From Lepas anatifera (taxonomy: Eukaryota > Arthropoda > Thecostraca > Lepadidae), in NCBI GenBank assembly GCA_034440635.1, contig JAOTON010001615.1, positions 196,501 to 260,500 of the forward strand: DNA of 64,000 nucleotides, in the 5' to 3' direction. This document shows positions 33,338-44,800 of this stretch, in pieces (within the stretch, counting starts at the first letter, position 1; each line of letters starts with the position of its first letter). The notes under the pieces were generated by a model that worked only from the letters and a program-made list of their open reading frames with translations, ran no database searches and had not been told where the DNA came from. The translations under genes were made by a program, and so were the position numbers.

Positions 33338-34012
33338 CAGGGACGGATGTTTGCAGCCACAGAGGGCCCAGACCAAAGGAGTCTCGCAGTGTGTCTGAAA
33401 TTATCGTGAGGGGCTTGGTCGCGGACACGAAGGTCGCAAGTGGACCACAGAAGCCCTGGAAGCATTTCAGGAGGTCCGGATGGCCCCATGAAGGCCCGGG
33501 TGAACCACAGGGGGCTCGGCTTGGGTCGCAGAGGGCCCGGGTGCAATATAGTAAAATTATCTGCAACTGCTAAGAACACGGGCCCAGCTTCGGCCTCGGT
33601 GGGCCTGGAATAATTATGAGGGACCCGGTCGCAGACTCCGTGGTTTCAAGTGAACTGCAAGGGGCCCAGAAGAATATCAGTGTGCCGGATGGCCACGGGA
33701 GACACGGTTGAAACACAGGGGGTAGCCACAGGAGGCCCGGGAGCAATTCAGGAGACCTGCAACTGCTGAGAATAGGGAGCCTGGCTTGGGCAGCTGTGGG
33801 CCCCCAAGACGATTTTTAGGGGTCCGGTCACAGGGATCGTGGGACCTCCGAGGCAGGGGCCCAAGAAAAACTCTGGGGGCCCTCAGTATTAATTTCAGGG
33901 GCCCCCGGTACTTTATAAGAGGCCCTTAGATCTAAATTCGGGTGACATTTGGAAGGCAACTTACGTGGCCGGGGGTACAGTCGCCCCCCCCGCTATTGGA
34001 TCTGCCCCTGAA
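33338..34012. mobile_element. Possible hAT-like element with GGGCCC-rich degenerate interior
   Basis: Starts CAGGGACGGATG and ends GGATCTGCCCCTG, plausible inverted ends. The flanking octamers do not match, so integrity is unproven. The interior is a degenerate GGGGCCCGG/CACAGG repeat similar in style to 3600-4230. Confidence 0.4.
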
Positions 34013-34695
34013 CTAGGTCTCACAAAAGAGCAGGAGTTTGGTATCCAATAATCAAGTATGTATTTAACTTCAGGCTATGTCCGGTGAACACTTTGAGCTG
34101 GGATGAAGTAAAAGCAGCCAGTTTGGGATGGGCTGTTATAGAGATTGCGAGCATGGCAGCGACGCAGGTTAGAGTCTGGGATTTGGCCACCTACCTGAGA
34201 TTGAATGGTATTAGTTTCACCAAAACGCTAAATAGTGCGACAGCTGGGACCGGGACTGGACACCGTGGAGGAGACTGCTCGTGACTGAACCCAACAAAGC
34301 AGGCGTCCACCATTTTGTGGCCCTGAAGGCACATCGGATTTGCGCACTTGTTTTTTGTCTTTTGACTTTTCACCATTCAGTCTTTGTTGGCGACCTTTGT
34401 CCTTGTTGGTGACCCTCCTTGCACCCTGGTCGCTTGGCTTCGGAGCTCTTCAATCGGTCAATATGGGATCCCTCGACCGCGTTCTTGAGCTTGGGAAGCA
34501 TTCAGGTGCTGCAGGACTCTATTCTAAGAGATGATGCTGAAGAGTTCTTACCAATCAACGGCGAGCACCAGCTGGCAACCTTAACGGGCTCGAGAATGAT
34601 CATTTTGCGCGTCTCAGTGCGATTTCCCACATTTCGCCCCTCCAGTACCGGACGCGTGTCGAAAGAACTAAACAGAACAGTCTGCACTGCACCTC
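34013..34695. other. Anonymous spacer
   Basis: No repeat or domain recognised. The frame at 34419-34934 owes its length to the minisatellite that follows. Confidence 0.4.
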
Positions 34696-34698
34696 AGA

Positions 34699-34945
34699 CC
34701 ATTTCACGGTTAGTAACGACCTTTTCACAGTTAGTAACGACCATTTCATGGTTAGTAACGACCTTTTCACAGTTAGTAACGAACATTTCACTGTTAGTGA
34801 CGACCATGTCACGGTTGGTAACGACCATGTCACAGTTAGTAACGACCATTCCACGACTAGCGACAATCATTTCACGGTTAGTAACGACCATTTCACTGTT
34901 GACCATTCCTTGGTTAGGAATTTTTTTAGGTTGATTAGGACCATT
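34699..34945. repeat. 21-bp minisatellite
   Basis: About ten units of ACCATTTCACGGTTAGTAACG with point differences (CACAG, CATGG, CACTG and GTCACGG variants). Since 21 is a multiple of three and the unit lacks stops in several frames, open frames appear on both strands, giving a seven-residue period (for example TTFSQLV). Confidence 0.9.
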
Positions 34946-34949
34946 TCAC

Positions 34950-35384
34950 GGTTAGCAACTATCATTTTTACGACGTCTACTTTTGGTTTGCGTCATATCC
35001 TCCACTTTCTAGATGCTCACTTTATTGTTTTCCTAATTTATTGGGCCTCGTGACATCCACTCAACCAGTATTTTACAATTGGTAGCTTTACGTGGAAAGC
35101 GATACCCAGATTCAACAAATCTTGACATCCTATGTCTTATCATTTGACATCCTAAGCAGCATAAGTACAAAATCAAGACACTCTAAGTTTCCTTGGTTCA
35201 GAATTTGAGCAATAGAAGCAGGGCCAAACAGCAAGTGCAAAAAAACGACAAATCACTGGATACCGATCCGGCAAAAATACTTCCCAGAAAATATGTCAAA
35301 CTCTACCCTCACGTGCAATGAAAATGTTTGTCTTACGCAGAAACCCCAGCAGTGCGTTGTGATACTGGGTGCATAACCGCAGAC
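34950..35384. other. Anonymous spacer
   Basis: Nothing recognised up to the palindrome arm. Confidence 0.4.
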
Positions 35385-36022
35385 ATGTTTAATATCTGGG
35401 ACATTCCAGGACAAAACGACCAAAAAATATTTCAATTTGACACCACCATGTCTGGAAAAAATCTGAAACTTTGTCTCCGGGGTAGTTTTGGGCCAGGAAC
35501 ACGCCTGTAAGAATCTTAGCCCCCTCCGACCAACGGTGACCGAGATATAGCCCGAGGCATTTTCGGGAGGTCACCTTGTAGACTCATCTTTGATGCTTCA
35601 TAACTCCAAAACGCATTGCCTGATTAACAAGTTTTGTATATCATTGAACTCGTCTTGAACTATATATTATTTTGCAAAAAGAAAATTTCAAAATTTTAGA
35701 AATTTTGACTTTTAATTTGTTTGACCTTTTCTTTTTTACCTAGTTTGACCTTTTTGCAGTTGAAATATCCCTTTTTGACACCTCAAAAATTTTGCTTCAT
35801 AAAATATATTTCGATAAAAAAATGAAAAAATGCGTTTTTGCTATAAATTCCAAATTTTTAGCACCTAAGGTAGGTATGCAGACGGTTTTTGACCACTGCG
35901 GTAGTACAGCCTTATGTTTAACACCGCAAACAAAGCGATTGCTTTTGTAATCGGTTGCTTGCAATCATATTGCATTGTCTTTACAAAATTGTCATCGTGC
36001 AAGTGTGAGAATTGATGAAAAT
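35385..36022. repeat. Left arm of large palindrome (host H)
   Basis: This arm is an inverted copy of 42915-43545. Matches include TGACACCACCATGTCT, CAGGAACACGCCTGT, GGTGACCGAGATATAGCCCG and GTGTGAGAATTGATGAAAAT. By eye identity is high near the centre and falls off past about 35440. It has AGGTCA-type words like the TTAA elements but no known ends. Confidence 0.82.
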
Positions 36023-36344
36023 TAACACGCACCCACACGAGGGGGCGGGCAACCGGCCTCCTCAGGTTTCTACAGGTAGTAAAAAAACACGTTCGCGAAG
36101 CGCCACCGCAATTCGTCTACGTCTAACTCGACATTTTTTTTAACTTCTGGAAAAATAATTTAGGTCAACTGGCAGATGGTAGGTACCGTAAGTACCGTAG
36201 GTCAGCTGGCAACTGACTGGTGAGGGGGTGACCTGAGGTAGATGGCCGTCGTTATGCCTTGTGGGACGTTCAACTTTGGTTCCTTAATCAACCCTTCGTC
36301 GTGGGAGTTGCTCGTTTGGATGGTGGGGTCGGGGTCTCCGTTGA

Positions 36345-36767
36345 AAGTCCCTTGATGACTCTAGTGAGACTCCGACTCCTAAAACTGAATTGGCAACAAC
36401 TTGGACAAGATTTGTAAAAAGAAAAATAGCAGCCATTAAAAGTGATGAAAGGGATTTATTGTTTCGAGGGAGACGAGGGCAAAGAAACTTATTAGTAATG
36501 GGCCTTGCAGCCTTAAACGAAAATTACAAAGATGTTGCGAGTTTATCAATAATTGGAACAAGTATAACCTATCCTATAAGCACCACTAACTCACACAATT
36601 ACATCGTTCCCGGAGATGGAAAAATAGTATCAATACAAGGCGACCCAGTGAAGCGCAGCATACGTTTCAGAGGATTCATACAATGTAAAAAAACGTCTGA
36701 AAGGCTTTCATTCCCAGGAAGTAATTTCAATCTGCCCATATATGCGAAACATGTCCTGAAATCATAA
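36345..36767 (+). CDS. Unidentified open frame inside element E (about 141 codons)
   Basis: Open from just after a stop at 36342-36344 to the stop at 36765-36767. It has no ATG near its start, so it may be an exon or a fragment. The N-terminal part is Ser/Thr/Asp/Pro-rich (SLDDSSETPTPKTEL). A basic segment follows (FVKRKIAAIKSDERD), then a mixed alpha/beta-like stretch (LLVMGLAALNENYKDVASLS, IVPGDGKIVSIQGDP) and a C-terminus ending KHVLKS. Composition and codon use look coding-like. I do not recognise the family; it does not show the DDD motifs expected of a piggyBac transposase. It could be cargo of E, an exon of a captured gene, or a relic of an earlier insertion. Confidence 0.4.
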   Translation, partial: KSLDDSSETPTPKTELATTWTRFVKRKIAAIKSDERDLLFRGRRGQRNLLVMGLAALNENYKDVASLSIIGTSITYPISTTNSHNYIVPGDGKIVSIQGDPVKRSIRFRGFIQCKKTSERLSFPGSNFNLPIYAKHVLKS

Positions 36768-38102
36768 CGCATTCGCCTTGGTCACTTGAACAGGTTGCCT
36801 CACATGATATTTTTAACAGGTGATCATTTCATAGCTGACACAGATCCCAGTTCAAATGCCACTTCGAAAGGTTTTTTATTAGTGTTTTTTAATGATTAGG
36901 GTTGGGAAAATTTGAAGCAATATCGAGAGCCACTACTGAAAATAAATAGCAAAATGTATCATGTGTTTAGCCCTCTCACAGGCCGGTTTAACTACATTGC
37001 ACCAATAAGTAGTATTTGAAATGAAAAAGAGAACATTCAAAGGATGTTTTACCTCTTTTACCACTGTTTCCACGGTTCATTGAAGGTGGTTGGGCAATGG
37101 GCACCCAAAAATAGATATAATTCCACACTCCTGGTGCCTTGTATAATCATTGAAGAATAAGGGAATACATTGAAAGGACTTCAATACTGATACTGACTTT
37201 GTCCTGTACAGATACATTCATTCACCTGCAATGATGGCCGTCAGATCTCTCAGTACTTAAGCTAAATAATCTATACCAGCATGTTTAATATTCCCTTTGC
37301 ATTGGACATTTGCCATGACTAAATTTGCAACCATTCACGCAGCACCCATAAAAGAAAGTATATTTGCACAGCACGACACTGTTTGGTTCCAACATAGGTA
37401 TACGAAACCCGAAACTCTCTTCCTTTGTTTGTAGAGATTTCATGAGCAGTCTTATTTACCGCTGGTATTCTTTGAGACTTGTATTAATTTTTTCATAATC
37501 GCATCGGCGGAAAGACTTTGGAGCTGTCTGGCAACATTGGCTATGCTTGATTGTGGAATGTACAATAACTTAATCGTGCTGAAAAATGTATGCGTAAGAA
37601 AAGCACGCGTACCTTTGGCATCAGGTATTTGATGTTTCACTGGACTTTTTAAACCATCGTGATAGGTTGCCGGTTTCGCAGTGCTCTCGATATAGTCACA
37701 GGTGCCCTTGCTGTGAGACGTAGTGAAAACACTTCATTTACAAAATTGAATTTTGTTTCGATATAACTTTGCACTGGACAGGGGTCTAAAAAGTGAGCTT
37801 GTGGTCGCCGACTAAAATCCAAGCTTCTTCGATGGTCGCCGAACCTAATGCTACATGTATTACAAAATCGGTCTTAAAAGTGGTATAAATATGGCTATAG
37901 GGAAGCACTGGCGAGTGCAAGGGGGATGGTTCCAATAAAATATAGATATAAAAAAACCTATAAAATATAGATCGAGTTTCTCGATATCGATGACCTAAGC
38001 CAGAATCAAGTCATTACCTAAGTGATTTCATGAGATTATAATTCAGTATTAAAGTCAAAGTTATGATCTGAAAGCAACAAAACTATACATGCTGGCCCTT
38101 AA

Positions 38103-38295
38103 CCCTAGCCCCGGTGACCAGCATGAATCACCTATGAACCCCCCTGGTGGGAGGGTGTTAAAAATGACACCCTCGATCTCGGAAACAAAGAAAGAAGCGG
38201 AAAAAGCGATCGAAAGGTCACCGGAAATGCAATCGGCGTTACTCCTGGAATTTTTGCGTAAGGTCAATACTGTGGTCACCAGAGGGGAAAAATTC
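38103..38295 (+). mobile_element. TTAA-type element fragment inside the hAT-like element
   Basis: TTAA at 38099-38102 then CCCTAGCCCCGGTGACC, a GGTGGGAGGGTGTTAAAAATGACACCCTC segment with an imperfect subterminal stem (positions 38144-38175), and AAGGTCAATACTGTGGTCACC. This is B/D-like end architecture; the other end was not found. Confidence 0.5.
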
Positions 38296-39403
38296 ATATA
38301 CGTCAAAATGTATCAAATGCAGTGCTCTATAAAACCTTGCTTATCTCCGTACGCAAAATAGCCGGAACCACTTTCTCAACGCTATTCGACAGAGCCCGAC
38401 CAGCTCTTTCACTAAGGCAACATCCATTTTCATATCAGGTCAAAGGCTAGGGCGCAACAGGACACTGAATATTGGAGATGTTATCACGTAGCTTCAAGTT
38501 ATAATAGGAAGAACGCTCGCTTTCAGCGTGATATGTCGGACCTAAAAGCCAATGTTGGATAGTGATCAGTCATTTATACGCACTACGCAGTCATGAATAC
38601 GTATCGATAGTGCCCACTGAGCTTAGGTTAAGTCTGTTTAGAGGTCAATCGAGGTCAAAGATGATACGCTGTCCGTACACAAGGGCAATCAAATGGGCGC
38701 CGAAAGCTGTGGGACGGGGTACCTACGCATCCCCTGTTGGCCAACCAGGGGGGACATCTCCCAAAATTTTCGGTTCATCGTCAATAATGCTGTCAGGTAC
38801 CAAATATGCTCACAATTCCCCTGCCCCGGCCAGCACCAGCCCGGGTCCGTTCCCCTGTAAAAATTCCGTGGCAGCACCCTGGGCATTAAAATTTTCGCCC
38901 ATTACTTCTATACCAAGCAAGATACAACCATGATTGATTCACCATTGTTGTTCTCTCATCAATAATGGTTTTATTTTGTGCCCATCCATGTGAAAAATTG
39001 TTAGGCCTTATCTTGAAGACAAATAAAAGGGTTTGCAGCACCTTAAAAAGAGCCTCAGGAACAGTTCCGATGTTTCATTTAACTAGAGAAAAAACATTTT
39101 TCATGTACATACATGCGTCATGAAATACTTGTCATTCTTCACCTTGAGGCACCACAAATCAGATAAATTCATGTAACATTTCAAATAAATAATTCAAACA
39201 TTATTCATTGGCAACATTTCCTCAGAAGTACAGTGGAAAATATCAACCATTGCTAAGATGAGGCCCAATTTTTGCTCCATTGTTGAACATGGTTCTACTC
39301 AAAGCAATAGCAATGCTGTCTCTTGGGAATAACCTTATTTTCTTTGCATGACATCATTCCCATGATAACTATTTCCAAAGCTCTTAATTGATGCATTTTA
39401 GCA

Positions 39404-39576
39404 TTAATAATCAGGACTGAAAAAGTTTCCAGAATAGTTGCTGATGACCCATTTGGACCAGGATTGGGTACTGAGAAGAACAGTTTGCATTTCAGCAACC
39501 TGTTCTTTTGTGGTGGACACAATCTGTGATATTTCTACTGTACCTCTCTGGCAGTGCTTCCATAGTTCATCCATGC
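39404..39576 (-). CDS. Exon-like stretch inside the hAT-like element, function unknown
   Basis: On the minus strand a long pyrimidine run ending TTTTGTTTTCTCTAG (to about 39577) resembles a splice acceptor. It is followed at once by a frame beginning MDELWKHCQRGTVEISQIVS and reading TTKEQVAEMQTVLL to a stop at 39404. A second minus frame overlapping it (to 39295) also reads protein-like (SVPNPGPNGSSATILETFSV), so a single frameshift could be splitting one exon. No family recognised. It might be part of the element's own transposase gene or of a host gene it picked up. Confidence 0.33.
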
Positions 39577-42500
39577 TAGAGAAAACAAAACAAGTCAACT
39601 TTCTTGTGACAAAAAATACAAGATATTATCAGAAACTTGGATGCATATAATCAATCAGTTAAAAACATACACACACACCCTGATCACCCAGTGTGCATCC
39701 ATCTGTGCAAAAGACACAGCTTATTCTATGTTTGGCAGACTTGGATTGGACCATTGTCCTTGCAGTGGAGTCTTCTGGCAAATTGGAAATGGTTTTTCAC
39801 ATCTTTGTGCTGTGCAGGAATGCACATTTATATCCCTTATGGGGCACCAATGCAAAGTGATGGATCTAGGATTTTAGTAGGGGGCAGCCCTCTGAGATTG
39901 CATCCTGTCAACCAAAAAGGGCACACTTTACCCAAAAAGGGTGGCTATCGTCATCAATCAGTGGGAGAAAACTGTAATTGGTGTGACCTAAAAATGGTAA
40001 CAGTGCCATAAATGGGAATGCTTGACCCATAGATGGGAACACCCATTCCCAATTATGGGAATGCTTGAGACCATTTTCCAGAACAAAAATTTTGGGCCAT
40101 GAAACAAACTTTTCGTCTTTCTACCGGGCTTATTTCTGTTCTTCAAATTTTAGAGGGCATTTATCTTTCAAACAGAAACAGGAAATCATACTTTATACCC
40201 TGCTTCAAATATTGAAGCTCAACATGTTTATTATCATCATTCACATGTCTTGGTGCATCTGTGTAAATAAAACACTAGTCATATACAAAATCAATTAATA
40301 GATATCTAGAAAAACAACAAAAAGTTTTTAAATATTTGATTTATATTGCCACTTGAGATAATAATATTCACAGACCAAGACATATGGCCATACAGAACAT
40401 GATGCGAGCCAACCTAGCATAACAAAACCTGTTTTCAGTACCTTTAATGCCATTTTACACAACTTCTAAACTTCAAAGCTCCATCTGTAGCCCCATCATT
40501 TGTATTCTAGTGGTGGGGGCAGTAGCAAGGTATTTTCTGCCTTGCAGATCTGGTTTAATCAGTTTTGGGTACCCTTTTCTTCAGGCCGCCCCGAATCCTT
40601 TCAAACTTAAGGGGTCCTGGACTCGAGTTCAGGGATCCCTTGGACCTGTCACTGCTGTGGCACCCCAAATGGAAGCTCATGTTAATTTCTGTGCCTACTA
40701 AGAGCATCCTAAAAAAATTCCTATTTCTCATTTCAGGGACTTTAAAATCGTTAAATAACAGGCCTACTTGGTCACCCAGTTATATGTCCAGCTATAAGGC
40801 AAGAACATGGTGGTATCAAAAATAGTATACTTGTAGTGGATAGTCTCATAATTAGGCACCACAAAAATCGTTCAGAATATCCACGCCCTTGGGAATGTGT
40901 GACTATAGAACAATGTTTACGATGACATTTCAGTGCGATTGTGGTTGGAAAGAGTTTAAACATGCACCACTGGTATTCAAGTTTTTTTCCTTCTGAGACT
41001 TTTCGCAGTAAAGCAAAACAAGGAAACATCATTGCAAGTAGACTCCAAAACCCACCTAGATTGCACGGACCGTCTATGATAAACGCACATCTTGATTTAA
41101 CCCCTTGGATTTAACAAATTGAACACCAGTCGTCAAAAACGGCGTCCACCAAGAATACAAAAATATTAGCGGCAGCCCACGCCGCGCTCGTTCTGACGGC
41201 CGCACACACCGAAAATGTACCAGGGCGACCACCTGCGACCAGGCAACCACGCAAGTCGGCGGTTTCGGCCGACTCGGTCTCCCATTGGTCGCCTATTGAA
41301 AAAAATGAAAATCACCGACTTGGTACCGACTCGTGACGGATTCTAGTACATTCTAGTTTGAACTTAGAAATAATACATAGATACGGTATAAGGAGATGGC
41401 ATCAGCTAAGGTACCAGGTAATTTCAGTCGCTTTTCATAAAATTGGAACCAAAAATTGTAATAAGAAGAAACATAACTAGCAAAGACTAGCAGCAACTAA
41501 GGGCGGTGATGATGCCAGATGTAATCGGCCAAAGATGCCCCGTTGTAGCCAAGCTGTCTTTCAGAAACGCCAAACAAGCCGGGAAACGAAGGCTAACTTG
41601 GCTCTTTGTCGAAGTAGATTCTGCCCATTCTTGGCTAAAGGAACTGGCAGACTTCATCCAATAGATTTTTATGGGCACTGGGTGTATTACGATGACGCGT
41701 GGAGACAGTGGAGAGGGTAAGCATATTTAGAAGCAGGAGGGGATGGTGGAAGCTAAAATCATGGGAAAACAGATGGAATCAGAGTTTGAGACGGTTGCTG
41801 GGTCGCCAACTAAAAGATGATAGGGTCGCCGACGGCGTAGGTAGATCGGCAAGTTTTTAGACCCCTGGCACTGGAATTAAACCTTTGCATTGCTTTGAAA
41901 TTGTGTGCATGGCAACACCAGTTGATGAAGTTAAATATATTTTTGCATTGTGCAGTGCAGCTCTCCATCAGGAGATGTACATTCTTCAGTGATTTCTCTC
42001 GCTTTCATGCTCCAGGCATAAGTTCTGAAGAAAAAGCACGAGCCATCGCAGTGTTGTGTTTGGAGGCATATTATATCACACAGGCTCCGGGCCTAATTGT
42101 GGATTATCTCTACTGTTCAGTAAACCATGTAGGATGAACAGTGCACTGGGAGCAACGCCGCTAAATAGTCAGTTTTAATCACTACCGACAATGTTACATA
42201 CAATCGTTTGGTCGGGTCATCTTTGAGGTTGCTCGAGGTCAAAGTATTCCTTACAGGAACTAAGTGGAAACCTAAATTTTGTGGCATAATAGCTGACAGA
42301 GGAGAGCTGAAGAAAAACATTTTGAGCACTATTGGAATGCTCTTGTCGAGCCCGATCGGATTATATATATCATAATCTTGTCTAGTAAAATTTCATAATA
42401 AACCTGCTTTGACCTGGAGCCGGGCTTAGGTCTGTATGGTAAAATGAATAGCAATCAAACTGCAGTGGCAAGTCAGGCACGGCAACGTAAAAACAAAACC

Positions 42501-42914
42501 TCCGTTGCAATTCTCGACAATTTTCAATCCTCGCAAGTTATCAAGATTTACCAATTGCCCCAAGGATTTCTAATGGAAAGATCGTGACCATGACCTTGTC
42601 CCAAGCTATCGATATAGAAATCCTGCTACGCAAAATTATCTTGCTTGGTGACCTTACTATGTGACGTGAATCTAAGCACGATAGGTTAAATTTGATCTTA
42701 CTGATGCACCTTCAAAAATTTTCCAGGTTAGGTCTCTTGACCTGGGTTGGCGGTGTTACCTGGCATGACCCAGACCTAAAATTTTTCCAGAAGCTATAAG
42801 AATTTGAAGTTAGAGGTAGATGAAATCCGGTCTCGCTGCGCGAAGGTGTTTTTTTAATACCTGGGGAAACCTGAGGAGGCCGGTTGGCCACCCCCTCGTG
42901 TGGGCGCGAGTTAA

Positions 42915-43545
42915 TTTTCATCAATTCTCACACTTGCACGATTAAAATTTTGTAAAGACAATGCAATATGATTGCAAGCAACCGATTACAAAAGCAATCG
43001 CTTTGTTTGTGGTGTTAAACATAAGACTGTACTACCGCAGTGGCCAAAAACTGTCTGCATACCTACCTTAGGTGCTAAAAATTTGGAATTTATAGCAAAA
43101 ACGCATTTTTTATTTTTTTGTCGAAAGATATTTTATAAAGCAAATTTTTTTAGGTGTCAAAAAGGGACATTTCAATTGCAAAAAGGTCAAACTAGGTCAA
43201 AAAAGAAAAGGTCAAACAAATCAAAAGCCAAAATTTTTAAAATTTTGAAATTTACTTTTTCAACATAATTTATAGTTCAAGACGAGTTCAATGATATACA
43301 AAACTTGTTAATCAGGCAATGCGTTTTGGAGTTATGAAGCATCAAAGATGAGTCTACAAGGTGACCTCCCGAAAATGCCTCGGGCTATATCTCGGTCACC
43401 GTTGGTTGGAGGGGGCTAAGATTCTCACAGGCGTGTTCCTGGCCCAAAACTACCGCGGAGACAAAGTTTCAGATTTTTTCTAGACATGGTGGTGTCAAGC
43501 CTTGGTCGATCTGTCCTGGAATCCCCCATCTGTCAATCTGGGTGC
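42915..43545. repeat. Right arm of large palindrome (host H)
   Basis: Inverted copy of 35385-36022. If element E is removed and one TTAA kept, the two arms meet in an exact local dyad (TTGATGAAAA-TTAA-TTTTCATCAA). The similarity ends around 43525-43545. Confidence 0.82.
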
Positions 43546-44090
43546 TCGACCACAGGCATGTTTAATATCTGTTAAACATCTGTCACACAATGACATATTT
43601 TGGGCCTTTTTAAGTGATGATGAGGTAAGAGTGACTAAATATGAGCATGATATCCTCTTTCCGTTGCCCGGTCAGACCAGCGAAAGAGGTGGGACCTGCT
43701 GCTCGCCAGACCTCACGGGCAACAAAAAGAGGAATGCTGTATTATTTGAATTATTCTTGTGTTTTCTTCCGAATAAAACTTAGAAAATATAACCTACCGA
43801 CTGTGAGGAATCACATGAAAAACAAGTATTGCGAGATTCTAGCAGACAAATTGTAGGAAATTTTCAAAAGAACTATTTTACGTGAAAAAATAATGTTCTG
43901 ACGAATCTCTTATGGAAAAATCCTGCTGGTTTGAAACTGATACCTTATAGAGGCAGTCTAAAACGTGGACGAAGAAAGTGGATTTAACCACATGACACCA
44001 AGAAAGTCTTCTGTGGGTCTCTAAAAACAGCTTAAGTCATTCGAATAATTGCAGTAATGTATCCCAACTCCTGTCCTCCCGGCATTGCCT
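43546..44090. other. Anonymous spacer
   Basis: Nothing recognised. Confidence 0.4.
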
Positions 44091-44800
44091 AGGCTCTGTT
44101 CGAGCACACCACAGCCTGGGAGTGGGGTTCCGATCGGATCCCCCTACCATCTCGGGAACCGGAAGTGATACAGAAAAAAGCTGAAACGGTGCAAGATGCA
44201 TCTAACCGTATTATTCTCTGTAGCCAACTTTGAATCATTTCCGGGGATCTTTGACGTCACAGTGGGCCAAAATGGGTTAAATATAAACCCATTTAAAAAA
44301 CCCCTTATAACTCGGAAACCATAAGACCTAGAAAAAACACATAGACCTGTTTTTTTCTGGACCCAAGAATTGAGATAATATGCCGATGACATTAAACCTG
44401 CAAGGGTAAATTATGACCTTGACCTTTGTTCAAGATCAAATAATTACCCTCGAGGACATGTTGCCAATCATTCAAATTCTTGGGTCATGCACATGATATG
44501 ATGTCAAATTAAAGGCTGCATCTTGTTTCAATAAAAAATTATAGACTCAAACAATTTCGAAAGTCGTGACCTTTGGTGACCTGGCGACCTTGGTATTGAC
44601 CTGACATCAAAATGGATGCAGTATGCATATTTTGCGCTTTCGAATAATGTTTCGGAACTCTTCTAGAAGCCAACCTTAGTTTACACCTCAGCTTTTCAGT
44701 CTCATTTTAGAATAACAGAATCACTTTACTTGGGTTTAGAAATGACGCCATAATTCCTTGATCTGACCTAAGGTGATGCCAAATTTTTAACAAAAGTTGT
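44090..44800. mobile_element. AGGTCA-rich element, ends unclear
   Basis: Contains TATGACCTTGACCTTTG (about 44414), CGTGACCTTTGGTGACC and GACCTTGGTATTGACCTGAC (44565-44605). A GATCGGATCCCC stretch near 44130 resembles a subterminal segment. It is probably another member of the TTAA-type group, but no TTAA-bounded ends were found. Confidence 0.45.

Larger units (their letters stand above)
37779..41867. mobile_element. hAT-like element, 4089 bp, perfect 8-bp duplication
   Basis: The terminal repeats CAGGGGTCTAAAAA are exact over 14 bp on both ends. The flanking octamer GCACTGGA is exact (37771-37778 and 41868-41875). Several GGTCGCCGAC-type motifs lie near both ends (37802, 37835, 41226, 41803, 41824), as in hAT elements with subterminal transposase-binding motifs. 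The size could hold a transposase, but no BED finger or hAT dimerisation domain was recognised. It lies inside element E, which it therefore postdates. Confidence 0.88.
36027..42910 (+). mobile_element. E: TTAA-flanked element carrying a 4.1-kb hAT-like insertion
   Basis: TTAA at 36023-36026 and 42911-42914. Ends CACGCACCCACACGAGGGGG and, inverted, CTCGCGCCCACACGAGGGGG. The inverted similarity continues about 160 bp inward (GGCCTCCTCAGGTTT, CTTCTGGAAAAAT). Without the hAT-like element and its duplication E is about 2.8 kb, much larger than A-D and within the size range of autonomous piggyBac elements, but no piggyBac transposase motif was recognised. The 36345-36767 frame is inside it. Confidence 0.75.

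Noticed and set aside
34419..34934. 171-codon frame
   Set aside because: Its length is due to the 21-bp minisatellite. Other frames on both strands are equally open.
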